From the NCBI GenBank assembly GCA_964641965.1, contig CAZXLD010000005.1, positions 115,495 to 179,494 of the forward strand: a stretch of 64,000 nucleotides of DNA, in the 5' to 3' direction. The notes under the pieces are model-generated. The model saw nothing but the letters and a program-made list of their open reading frames with translations, was not told the origin of the DNA and ran no database searches. Below are positions 8,361-15,556 of this stretch, in pieces. Within the stretch, counting starts at the first letter, position 1; every line of letters begins with the position of its first letter. The stretch is from JAJDFU01 sp964641965 (GTDB lineage: Bacteria > Bacteroidota > Bacteroidia > Chitinophagales > Saprospiraceae). Position numbers and translations under genes: made by a program.

Positions 8361-8384
8361 ACCTTTGAGTACAAACTCAAAGGT
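8361..8384 (+). promoter_or_regulatory. Perfect 10-bp inverted repeat upstream of arginase
   Basis: ACCTTTGAGT (8361-8370), loop ACAA, ACTCAAAGGT (8375-8384). It lies just downstream of the candidate promoter and 29 bases before the arginase start, in the right place for a repressor operator or a 5'-UTR hairpin. There is no following T-run, so it is not a standard terminator. Confidence 0.5.
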
Positions 8385-8413
8385 TTGATCATTCCCTAAC
8401 CAAATAACAATTT

Positions 8414-9391
8414 ATGCACTTGGAGAAGACCGTGCTGATCTCCTGCGATGCTGAGTTTTGTGCGTACCGAAGAGGAGGCAGTCTGGGCCCTGGGGCATTA
8501 CTGACAGCAGCTCGTCAGCAGAATGAGCGACTTCTGTTAGATCTTGAGTTTAGAGCGTTGCACGTTCAAAATTTGGAGTTGCATCGCCCGGTCTCTTCTC
8601 CGAATGCAAAGTACATTGAAGCTTTCGTCCCTTTATTTAAAGCCCTGGGCAGTAAGGTTGCAGCGGCTCTGCAAGAGAGGCGTTTCCCCATCTGTCTCAC
8701 AGGTGATCATTCGCAAGGTGTTGCACTACTGCATGGTGTAAAACAGGTATTTCCTGACAGTCGCTTGGGTGTGGTCTGGATTGATGCCCATGCCGATCTG
8801 CATTCTCCTTTTACTACGCCGTCTGGAAACGTACACGGAATGCCTTTGGCTATTGCCCTCGGAGAGGATAACCTGGGCCAACGGCGTAATTCCCCTAATC
8901 CAGAAACTATCGAGCTTTGGTCACAATTAAAAGAAGCTTCAGGACCTACTTCCATTATCCGGCCTGAGGATCTGGTTTATATTGGTGTTCGGGATATTGA
9001 GGCTGAAGAGGCTTATCTGATTGAAAAATTAGGTATCCAATGCTACGATGTGCAGGAATGCCGGAGTATGGGCATGCAGCAGGTGGTGACCAAAACGCTT
9101 AACCAGCTTCGGGATTGCGACTATTTGTTTATCTCTTTTGATGTAGACAGCATGGACCCGGATAAGGTATCCGATGGGACGGGCACTCCGGTGCCTGGTG
9201 GCTTTTTAGAGGATGAAAGCACCCGGCTATTAGATGGCTTGATGACAGATGAGCGCGTGTTGGGGCTAGAGATAACAGAGATAAATCCGACTCTGGATAC
9301 TGGAGGGAATACCATGGCAGAGGCCTGTCTTCGAATTCTGAAACGGTGCTGCTATAATAGTTCCACCAATGCCGAAGTCCTCTCCTTGTAA
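8414..9391 (+). CDS. Arginase / ureohydrolase family enzyme
   Basis: 325 residues, ureohydrolase fold with a binuclear manganese site. Metal ligands are visible in order: LTGDHSQG (His), WIDAHADLHSP (two Asp and one His), and SFDVDSMDPDKV (two Asp). SGNVHGMPLA after the DAHAD motif and GLEITEINPTLD near the end are typical of true arginases (arginine to ornithine plus urea), more so than agmatinase or formimidoylglutamase. It stands alone with its own regulated-looking upstream region and is followed on the same strand by a small YbjN-like gene after 39 bases. Confidence 0.85.
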   Translation: MHLEKTVLISCDAEFCAYRRGGSLGPGALLTAARQQNERLLLDLEFRALHVQNLELHRPVSSPNAKYIEAFVPLFKALGSKVAAALQERRFPICLTGDHSQGVALLHGVKQVFPDSRLGVVWIDAHADLHSPFTTPSGNVHGMPLAIALGEDNLGQRRNSPNPETIELWSQLKEASGPTSIIRPEDLVYIGVRDIEAEEAYLIEKLGIQCYDVQECRSMGMQQVVTKTLNQLRDCDYLFISFDVDSMDPDKVSDGTGTPVPGGFLEDESTRLLDGLMTDERVLGLEITEINPTLDTGGNTMAEACLRILKRCCYNSSTNAEVLSL

Positions 9392-9430
9392 AGGCTGAAT
9401 GCTTCCTTGGGCACCCTCAAAGACGCTTTT

Positions 9431-9874
9431 ATGAAATCCTTACGCATTCTTGTCGTTATTAGTAGCCTGTTGTTGGGGCACGGTCTTGGTGCACAGTCTA
9501 ATTTCACTTCTCTTTATCTCGACTTTCTTGAAAAAGAAAGCATACCAGCCCAGATAGACCGGGACGGCGATATCGAGTTTGACCTTTTTGAAAAAACGTT
9601 TTACATACTCATTGAACAGGATGATCCGGGATTTTTCAGAATGGTCTTGCCCAATATCTGGCCTATAGAGAACGATAAGGAATATCTGACGGTCCTGAAG
9701 GCTTGTAATCAAGCGAATAAAGAAGCTAAAGCCGTTAAAATCTACACGACAAACGACAACGTATGGTTAGCAACGGAGTTGCTGCTCGAAAAACCGGAGC
9801 AATTCACTTCCATCTTTTACAGGGCCCTTGATGAAATGGAGCATTGCTTGGAAGTGTTTCTGGACGCTATGTAG
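9431..9874 (+). CDS. Small secreted YbjN-like / sensory-chaperone-fold protein
   Basis: Start set at the ATG at 9431, giving a signal peptide (MKSLRILVVISSLLLGHGLGAQ) and 147 residues; the frame is open upstream to 9407. The mature part (YLDFLEKESIPAQIDRDGDI, DDPGFFRMVLPNIWPI, CNQANKEAKAVKIY) resembles the YbjN / type III secretion chaperone-like fold: an alpha-beta layout with a one-domain size. The family has no enzymatic residues I can name. Its signal peptide implies periplasmic action. Function unknown; assignment is by overall pattern only. Confidence 0.6.
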   Translation: MKSLRILVVISSLLLGHGLGAQSNFTSLYLDFLEKESIPAQIDRDGDIEFDLFEKTFYILIEQDDPGFFRMVLPNIWPIENDKEYLTVLKACNQANKEAKAVKIYTTNDNVWLATELLLEKPEQFTSIFYRALDEMEHCLEVFLDAM

Positions 9875-9935
9875 CCTAAGGTCCGAATTAGATGTATCGA
9901 TTGATGGTTTTTAAATATTCGATTAGGCCAAAAGC

Positions 9936-10251
9936 ACAAATGACAAATGACAAATGGCGAATGTCTAGTGTGGAATGGCAAATGTGGAATTTCGAGTGCG
10001 GGGTGCGGAGTATGGAATACGGAGTGGCGAGTGGCGAATGGCAGATGGTGCACGTCCCTGATATAGGTTGTCCGTCCACCGGGTACCGTCCACCGTGCGC
10101 CGTCCATCGAGGATCGAGCATCCAGGAACGAGCAACAAGGATTACGCCTTTAGGCGTAAGTATCGCGCCCTTGGGCGCTAGCATCCAGTATCAAGTATCG
10201 AGCAACAAGCATCCATAGCTGCTCGCCCTTGGGCGTCTGCATCCAACTTCA
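9936..10251 (+). repeat. Mosaic intergenic repeat, copy A
   Basis: About 316 bases built from degenerate short units (GACAAATG, GGCGAATG, GGCAAATGTGGAAT, then CCGTCCACCG, GAGCATCCAG, AGCAACAAGCATCCA) with a unique-looking core at 10026-10078 containing GATATAGGTTGTCCGTCCA. Three hairpins lie on its right side: TTACGCC-TTTA-GGCGTAA (10142-10159), GCGCCC-TT-GGGCGC (10165-10178) and CGCCC-TT-GGGCG (10224-10235). It occupies the gap between two converging genes. The core matches the complement of 36248-36300 at 50 of 53 positions. Open frames through it give repetitive peptides rich in His-Ser-Pro and are not genes. Confidence 0.85.
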
Positions 10252-10290
10252 ATCATCAGTAAAATCTCAATTCAAAATACTTTTACCCGG

Positions 10291-11496
10291 TCATTGTAGC
10301 TCTTCCAGCGCCTGTTGCAGATCTGCCTGGATATCTTCCACCGTTTCAATACCGACCGATAGTCTGATTAATCCATCCGTTATGCCGTTCCGTTGGCGGA
10401 CCTCCGGATCTACGTTAAGGTGTGAGCTGGTAACCGGGTGGAGCACCAATGTATCGACATCACCCAAGGTAGGAGCCAGGGTGCAGAATTGTAGCTTACG
10501 CATAAATGCCATTCCGGCTTCCAGCCCTCCTTTTAATTCAAAACTTAGCATTCCCCCGAAGTTTTTCATTTGTCGGGTAGCCAGTTCATGATCCGGGTGG
10601 TTGGGGAGGCCTGTGTAATTGACCTGATTGACAGCTGAATGTTGCTCCAGATATCGGGCCAGTTGCAAAGCGTTAGAACTGTGTCGCTCCATTCGGAGTT
10701 CCAGAGTCTTTAAGCCATTGTTGATCAGCCAGGCATCCCATGGATTGCAGTTGGTACCTGCCAGTTTGAGTACTTCCCATACCCGGGTTTTCATAAAGTG
10801 AACATCTTTCCCAATCAAAATACCGGCAATGGAATTACCATGTCCGTTCAGAAATTTGGTGGTGGAATGGATAATAAAATCAAGACCAAAAGCAAATGGC
10901 TGTTGGAGATAGGGGGTGCAAAACGTATTATCAACGGCCGTAAGACAGCCATATCGCTTGGCAACATCGGTCAAAGCCTGCATATCGACACAGGCCAAGG
11001 TGGGATTGGCTGGGGTTTCGAAATATAACATCTTGATGGATGGGTCATCGGCAAGTAGTTGTTCTACATTTTCCAGTTGCTTCAGGTCCGTGAATATGGG
11101 GGTAATGCCCAAGGGTTTAAGTACTTTGAGAAATAGTTCTGTCGTACCGCCATACAGGTTGCCTTGAGTCAACAGCTTGTCGCCCTGCTTAAGGCAAGCC
11201 ATCATCAAAGTGGAGATGGCCGACATACCTGAACTAACCAGATATCCTTGCGCCTCCATGTCTAATGCATAGGTCTCCAATCGGGTGATTTTGGAAGCGA
11301 CCGTATCCTGTGTAGGATTGCCATACCGGCTGTAAACATGTCCGGGTTTTTCCTTTTTGAATACCTGGATTGCTTCGTCAATGGAGTCCAGGACAAACGA
11401 AGAAGAAGCTACGATTGGAAGTTGGTGAGGGCGGGTAGAATTATTGCTTTTGGGATCCCGAACGCATAGGGAACCGAAACCATGCTTTTCATGCAT
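10291..11496 (-). CDS. Trans-sulfuration PLP enzyme (methionine gamma-lyase / cystathionine gamma-synthase family)
   Basis: About 401 residues from the ATG at 11496 (MHEKHGFGSLCVRDP), which fits the family start better than the upstream in-frame start at 11526. Fold type I PLP enzyme: the segment HVYSRYGNPTQDTV contacts PLP phosphate from the partner subunit, VSSGMSAI supplies stacking and phosphate contacts, and the Schiff-base Lys is in HSTTKFLNGHGN. The C-terminus RLSVGIETVEDI is also characteristic. Members act on cysteine, homocysteine, methionine or cystathionine; the sequence alone does not tell gamma-lyase from gamma-synthase. Divergent from the pseudouridine synthase gene. Confidence 0.85.
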   Translation of the reverse strand: MHEKHGFGSLCVRDPKSNNSTRPHQLPIVASSSFVLDSIDEAIQVFKKEKPGHVYSRYGNPTQDTVASKITRLETYALDMEAQGYLVSSGMSAISTLMMACLKQGDKLLTQGNLYGGTTELFLKVLKPLGITPIFTDLKQLENVEQLLADDPSIKMLYFETPANPTLACVDMQALTDVAKRYGCLTAVDNTFCTPYLQQPFAFGLDFIIHSTTKFLNGHGNSIAGILIGKDVHFMKTRVWEVLKLAGTNCNPWDAWLINNGLKTLELRMERHSSNALQLARYLEQHSAVNQVNYTGLPNHPDHELATRQMKNFGGMLSFELKGGLEAGMAFMRKLQFCTLAPTLGDVDTLVLHPVTSSHLNVDPEVRQRNGITDGLIRLSVGIETVEDIQADLQQALEELQ

Positions 11497-11596
11497 AAGT
11501 AGTGCTTTACAGATTTTGATTTCCAAAAAACAAAAAAGGTGCCGTTGAATGTTTCAAATGAACGGTTAATTTTAGGATCAGGCATTTTTCTTCCAA

Positions 11597-12694
11597 ATGA
11601 AAGAATCAAAGAAAACTACTGCAGAGCAGCAGGAGAATTTGCCCGGAGCAGGAACCCAGACAGACGATTATTACGAAGAACAGATCATCCGGGCCGATGA
11701 TCGCCAGCGCCCAATCCGGCTGGATAAATTCCTGGTTGACCGGCTGCCCCGAGCCTCCAGGAATCGCATCCAAAATGCGGTACGGTCAGGCTCTATCCGA
11801 GTGGATGGAAAGGAGGTTAAGCCGAACTACAAAATAAAACCCGGCGACCAGATACAGGTCATCATGCCCCGACCTCCTGACACCGTTGGTCGGATTAAGC
11901 CGCAAAATATTCCACTTCATATTGTGTATGAAGACGACGATCTCCTGATTGTGAATAAGCAAGCAGGCATGGTCGTCCATCCGGGTGTAGGTCATTACGA
12001 AGGGACCTTGGTCAATGCCCTGGCGTATTATCTCCGAGATGTTGATTTGCCCCTTATGGATGAATCTCAGCAGGACCGGTTAGGCTTAGTGCATCGCATT
12101 GATAAAAACACCTCTGGCTTGTTGGTCGTAGCAAAAACAGATTATGCTATGACTCATTTGGCCAAACAGTTTTTTTATCACACCATAGAGCGTACTTACT
12201 GGGCCTTGGTTTGGGGGGAGCCGGATCCACTCGTAGGAACTATTAACAAAAATGTTGGTCGCCACCCCCGTTTTCGTAATGAATTTACCGTTTTTCCAGA
12301 TGGCGATGATGGTAAATGGGCGGTTACCCACTATAAAGTCCTGGAACCACTTTACTATGTTTCCCTTATTCAATGTAAGCTGGAGACAGGTCGCACTCAC
12401 CAAATTCGGGTGCACATGCGGTCCGAAGGTCACCCGTTGTTCAGCGATGAAAAGTACGGAGGGACCAAGATTGTGAAAGGGACCGTATTCTCCAAGTATA
12501 AAAGCTTTGTTGAAAATACATTCAACATCATGCCCCGACATGCGTTACACGCCAAGTCGCTCGGATTCGTGCATCCCACCACCGGAGAGGAAATGTACTT
12601 CGAGTCGGAATTGCCGGATGATTTCCAGCAAGCACTTGATCGCTGGAGAACTTATGTTTCTGCCCGAAAGTCCTCCAAGGGTGGCCTTTCTTAA
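11597..12694 (+). CDS. rluD: RluD-family 23S rRNA pseudouridine synthase
   Basis: 365 residues, an RluA/RluD-family enzyme isomerising uridines in ribosomal RNA. An S4 RNA-binding domain occupies about residues 35-85 (RLDKFLVDRLPRASRNRIQ ... VRSGSIRVDGKEV). The catalytic domain has the signature HRIDKNTSGLLVVAKT with the nucleophile Asp, followed by LETGRTHQIRVH and HALHAKSLGFVHP. The N-terminal 30 residues are acidic and probably disordered. The acyl-CoA reductase starts 17 bases after its stop, so the two may be co-transcribed. Which uridines it modifies (the RluD set at 1911/1915/1917 is usual) is inferred. Confidence 0.9.
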   Translation: MKESKKTTAEQQENLPGAGTQTDDYYEEQIIRADDRQRPIRLDKFLVDRLPRASRNRIQNAVRSGSIRVDGKEVKPNYKIKPGDQIQVIMPRPPDTVGRIKPQNIPLHIVYEDDDLLIVNKQAGMVVHPGVGHYEGTLVNALAYYLRDVDLPLMDESQQDRLGLVHRIDKNTSGLLVVAKTDYAMTHLAKQFFYHTIERTYWALVWGEPDPLVGTINKNVGRHPRFRNEFTVFPDGDDGKWAVTHYKVLEPLYYVSLIQCKLETGRTHQIRVHMRSEGHPLFSDEKYGGTKIVKGTVFSKYKSFVENTFNIMPRHALHAKSLGFVHPTTGEEMYFESELPDDFQQALDRWRTYVSARKSSKGGLS

Positions 12695-12711
12695 GTCCTT
12701 AGCCTTATTCT

Positions 12712-13743
12712 ATGATTACTATCGCTTTAGCGGATCGATTGAATGCGCTAGCCCAGTTAGGTGACCAGATCTTGATAGGTAATGACTACCTGGACGCTGT
12801 TGTCCATCGAACTGCCCATACCAATTCCTGGTTTACCAAAGAAAATCAGTATCAGGCTTTACAAGCCATTGCCCGGGACATGTTGAACAAAGATTTGCTT
12901 TTGGAATGGGTAAACCGATACGAAAGCACCTTTGAGCCTACTGCTCAAAAGCAGGTCGGGTTAGTGTTGGCCGGCAATATCCCCTTGGTCGGTTTTCACG
13001 ATTGGCTTGCTGTGTTTGTGAGTGGCCACCATGCATTGGTCAAATTATCTGATAAGGATGCGTACCTGCTACCAGGCCTATTGCATCTCCTTGGCAAATT
13101 GGATGAACGGATTCCAGCTACTACCCAATTTGTGGAGAAGCTATCTGGATTTGATGCCGTCATCGCCACTGGCAGCAACAATTCAGCTCGTTATTTTGAA
13201 GCATATTTTGGTAAGTATCCACACATTATTCGTCGGAATAGAAATGCCGTAGGCGTGTTGAGCGGAAAAGAGACGGCTGAGGATTGGGAAGGATTGGCCC
13301 AGGATATTTTCCAATTCTTTGGTCTGGGATGCCGGAATGTCAGTAAGCTATATGTTCCGGAAGGCTACACGTTTGAGCCGTTGCTGGAATATTTGCATAC
13401 TTATAACGCTATTGTCTACCACGAAAAATATAAGAACAATTTTGACTACCAGCTTGCGATGGATTTACTAAACAAGGCGCCACATTTGAACAACGGTTGC
13501 CTTATTCTTCATGAAAATGAGCAGCTGGCATCACCGATAGCTACAGTCCATTTCCAATATTATCATGAGCTTAAGGCCGTTGAGCAAGAGTTGGAAAAAA
13601 GACAAGATGAAATTCAATGTGTCGTAGCCAGGGAGGGATTACTTGATCAACCAACCTTCCCCTTCGGCAAAGCTCAACACCCAGCTCTTTGGGATTACGC
13701 AGATGGAGCTGATACCTTGTCTTTTTTAGAGGCCTTGGATTAG
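12712..13743 (+). CDS. LuxC-family acyl-CoA reductase
   Basis: 343 residues, a distant aldehyde-dehydrogenase-fold enzyme of the LuxC/acyl-CoA reductase group that is widespread in Bacteroidota. LVLAGNIPLVGFHDWLAVFVSGH and ATGSNNSARYFEAYFGKYPHIIRRNR are family segments for the cofactor domain; the expected thioester Cys is in FFGLGCRNVSKLYVP. It would reduce fatty acyl-CoA to aldehyde with NADPH, but the physiological substrate in this group is not known. Lies directly after rluD and ends at a strong bidirectional terminator. Confidence 0.8.
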   Translation: MITIALADRLNALAQLGDQILIGNDYLDAVVHRTAHTNSWFTKENQYQALQAIARDMLNKDLLLEWVNRYESTFEPTAQKQVGLVLAGNIPLVGFHDWLAVFVSGHHALVKLSDKDAYLLPGLLHLLGKLDERIPATTQFVEKLSGFDAVIATGSNNSARYFEAYFGKYPHIIRRNRNAVGVLSGKETAEDWEGLAQDIFQFFGLGCRNVSKLYVPEGYTFEPLLEYLHTYNAIVYHEKYKNNFDYQLAMDLLNKAPHLNNGCLILHENEQLASPIATVHFQYYHELKAVEQELEKRQDEIQCVVAREGLLDQPTFPFGKAQHPALWDYADGADTLSFLEALD

Positions 13744-13778
13744 CCCCCAGCCCAGCTTTGATGGTATATTCCATACAG

Positions 13779-13809
13779 AAAAGGTCACCTCCGACGGAGA
13801 TGACCTTTT
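13779..13809. terminator. Strong bidirectional terminator
   Basis: AAAAGGTCA (13779-13787) pairs with TGACCTTTT (13801-13809); the inner CTCC-GAC-GGAG extends the stem past a single C/A mismatch. T-run on both strands. It separates the acyl-CoA reductase from the converging secreted hydrolase-like gene. Confidence 0.85.
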
Positions 13810-13833
13810 TTATCAAAAACTAAGGAGTGTGAC

Positions 13834-15516
13834 CTAACGGAACACGATTTGTTTGGCGACAATACCTTCCTCAAAGCGGATGTAGGCCACATAATTGCCT
13901 GCCGCTAAATTGCCTCGATTAATCTCAGCATAGCTCGTATTGATATTGGCATTGGTCAAGACTAACCGACCCATCATGTCGTAGAGATGGATATGCTTCA
14001 TGGGGTGGTTCGCGGCGGTGATAAAACGTACAATACCTGGAGAGGGGTTTGGGCTGATTGACAGCTCTACTTCATTGGCATTGAGCACTTCTCGCACATT
14101 GGTCACGGCATCCAGGTTGAGTGCGATATAGGCCCTAGGCAAAAAGAAACCCATTACGGTATCGATGTAAATCCGGCCTTTTTCGGGACTGGCATCCGGG
14201 TGGCTGGCGCGAGCCGATTGGTCGAATGTTATATTGCCATTTGGATCCGCTAATAAATTGGGAATGGTGTCCCAAACCGAAGGCTCCCACCAGTTCCAGG
14301 GATCACCTTCCTGGGGTCCATTTGGATTGAAAGGACGAATAAACGGATAATTACCCGGGCTGAATTCGTGTCCGTCAAAGTCCCCATTTAAGTCGCTGTA
14401 GGCGGCTTTGGCACTGGCATCCTTTGCTGCTTGTGTAATGTTGGCCACATAGGGATGCTCCGGAAACATGGTTTCGATTCCTTCGAACACGTCATTTACT
14501 CCAATTTCATTGGCACGTGCTGAAATCTCAATCCCGCCTTGCACCTGCACAATTAAATCGCCGGTAGTCGGGACCGTAAGAACGGCATCACCATAAGGAG
14601 CGTTCGGGTCTGTTGGCACATGAAACGTTATGACCGGAGGTCTGGCATCTTCATCAAACCAGGAAAGATCACCCAGGGCACCACCTTGATTTACAGTGAG
14701 TTGATAGTCTGAGCTAAAGCCCACATGATTGGGTAAACACAGTGTATCTCCAGCGCTCAGCGGTGGGGCATCTTCAGGTACAATCCCCAAACTAGTGCCG
14801 AAAATATCTCCATTTATCGATTCGATGATCATAGGAGTAGTAGGATTGTTTCCACCCGTGGGATCAAAGAAGAATTTCCCGGGTGGATTGGTAGTCGTAA
14901 GGATTTTATTGTATTCAGTTAAGGTAGAAGTGGCCATGGAGATGTAACCTCCCGTACCCATACCCCATATGGTAATTCGACTGGTATCTACACCATAGGT
15001 GTTACCCTCCTCCACTAAGTTGCGCTTAAAGAAGCGGACCGCCGTACGTGCATCTTGAGTACCGCGGTATGCAGCCTGGATCAATTGAAGCGCCCGTTCA
15101 GGTTGGGTTGGTGCAGTGGGGTTCCACCCAAGACGATAATCAATGGTAGCTACCACATAACCAGCCTGAGCAAGCCGGGTAGCAATTTCTACTGTAGCAG
15201 AGTCACGTTTTGTACCCTGCACGGTCCCATTGGAGGCAATAGGCAAAAAATTTCCGGTTTTCGCGAGGATTACCAAGGGTCTGTTACTCACCGTATCGCC
15301 TTCAGGTTGGTAAAAATCCATGACCAAGGGCTCCCTGACCGGGGCGGCAATTTCGGGTACAGCCAAGAATAGTACGGTAAAATTTTCACCATACACCAAG
15401 TCTTGGTCAACGGTTACATTCGAAAAAATTTGATCCAGGTATCGTACCTGGCCATAACTCGCCTGAGAAAAAAGCAGGCAGAGTAATAGAGAGAGTAGAG
15501 TGTTGAAATGCTTCAT
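13834..15516 (-). CDS. T9SS-secreted alpha/beta-hydrolase-like protein lacking the nucleophile serine
   Basis: 560 residues. A signal peptide (ends ASYGQ, about residue 23) is followed by a carboxylesterase/alpha-beta hydrolase-like domain (EPLVMDFYQPEGD, RPLVILAKTGNF, YVVATIDYRLGWNP, DARTAVRFFKRN, then RITIWGMGTGGYIS). The last is the nucleophile elbow, but the usual Ser is Gly187 (codon at 14956-14958). PPVITFHVPTDPNAPYGD looks like the acid-residue region. The last 75 residues (SISPNPSPG, HLYDMMGRLV, LAAGNYVAYIRF, KQIVF) are a type A T9SS sorting tail, so the protein should be exported to the surface. It starts 40 bases after the TonB receptor gene on the same strand, so the two are probably one operon. 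Could bind rather than cleave its ligand. Confidence 0.8.
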   Translation of the reverse strand: MKHFNTLLSLLLCLLFSQASYGQVRYLDQIFSNVTVDQDLVYGENFTVLFLAVPEIAAPVREPLVMDFYQPEGDTVSNRPLVILAKTGNFLPIASNGTVQGTKRDSATVEIATRLAQAGYVVATIDYRLGWNPTAPTQPERALQLIQAAYRGTQDARTAVRFFKRNLVEEGNTYGVDTSRITIWGMGTGGYISMATSTLTEYNKILTTTNPPGKFFFDPTGGNNPTTPMIIESINGDIFGTSLGIVPEDAPPLSAGDTLCLPNHVGFSSDYQLTVNQGGALGDLSWFDEDARPPVITFHVPTDPNAPYGDAVLTVPTTGDLIVQVQGGIEISARANEIGVNDVFEGIETMFPEHPYVANITQAAKDASAKAAYSDLNGDFDGHEFSPGNYPFIRPFNPNGPQEGDPWNWWEPSVWDTIPNLLADPNGNITFDQSARASHPDASPEKGRIYIDTVMGFFLPRAYIALNLDAVTNVREVLNANEVELSISPNPSPGIVRFITAANHPMKHIHLYDMMGRLVLTNANINTSYAEINRGNLAAGNYVAYIRFEEGIVAKQIVFR

Positions 15517-15556
15517 AATCTGTTTAATTGTAGTGTTTTACTGATGATGTCGATTA

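Larger units (their letters stand above)
8034..8413. other. 380-bp divergent intergenic region with two hairpins
   Basis: No gene seen. It separates the leftward lipoprotein from the rightward arginase. It holds a structured segment at 8117-8156 (GGTTTAA/TTAAGCC plus CGG/CCG, alternative ATAGGCT/AGCCTAT pairing), a -7-like box at 8332-8339 and a perfect inverted repeat at 8361-8384. Confidence 0.6.

Noticed and set aside
9888..10218. Overlapping open frames on both strands inside repeat copy A
   Set aside because: They encode short repetitive words (His-Ser-Pro, Ala-Ile-Arg) on both strands and coincide exactly with the repeat; artefacts of tandem units free of stops.
9936..10251. CRISPR array
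   Set aside because: The repeated units are degenerate, unequal in spacing and lack regular unique spacers; no cas gene is present.
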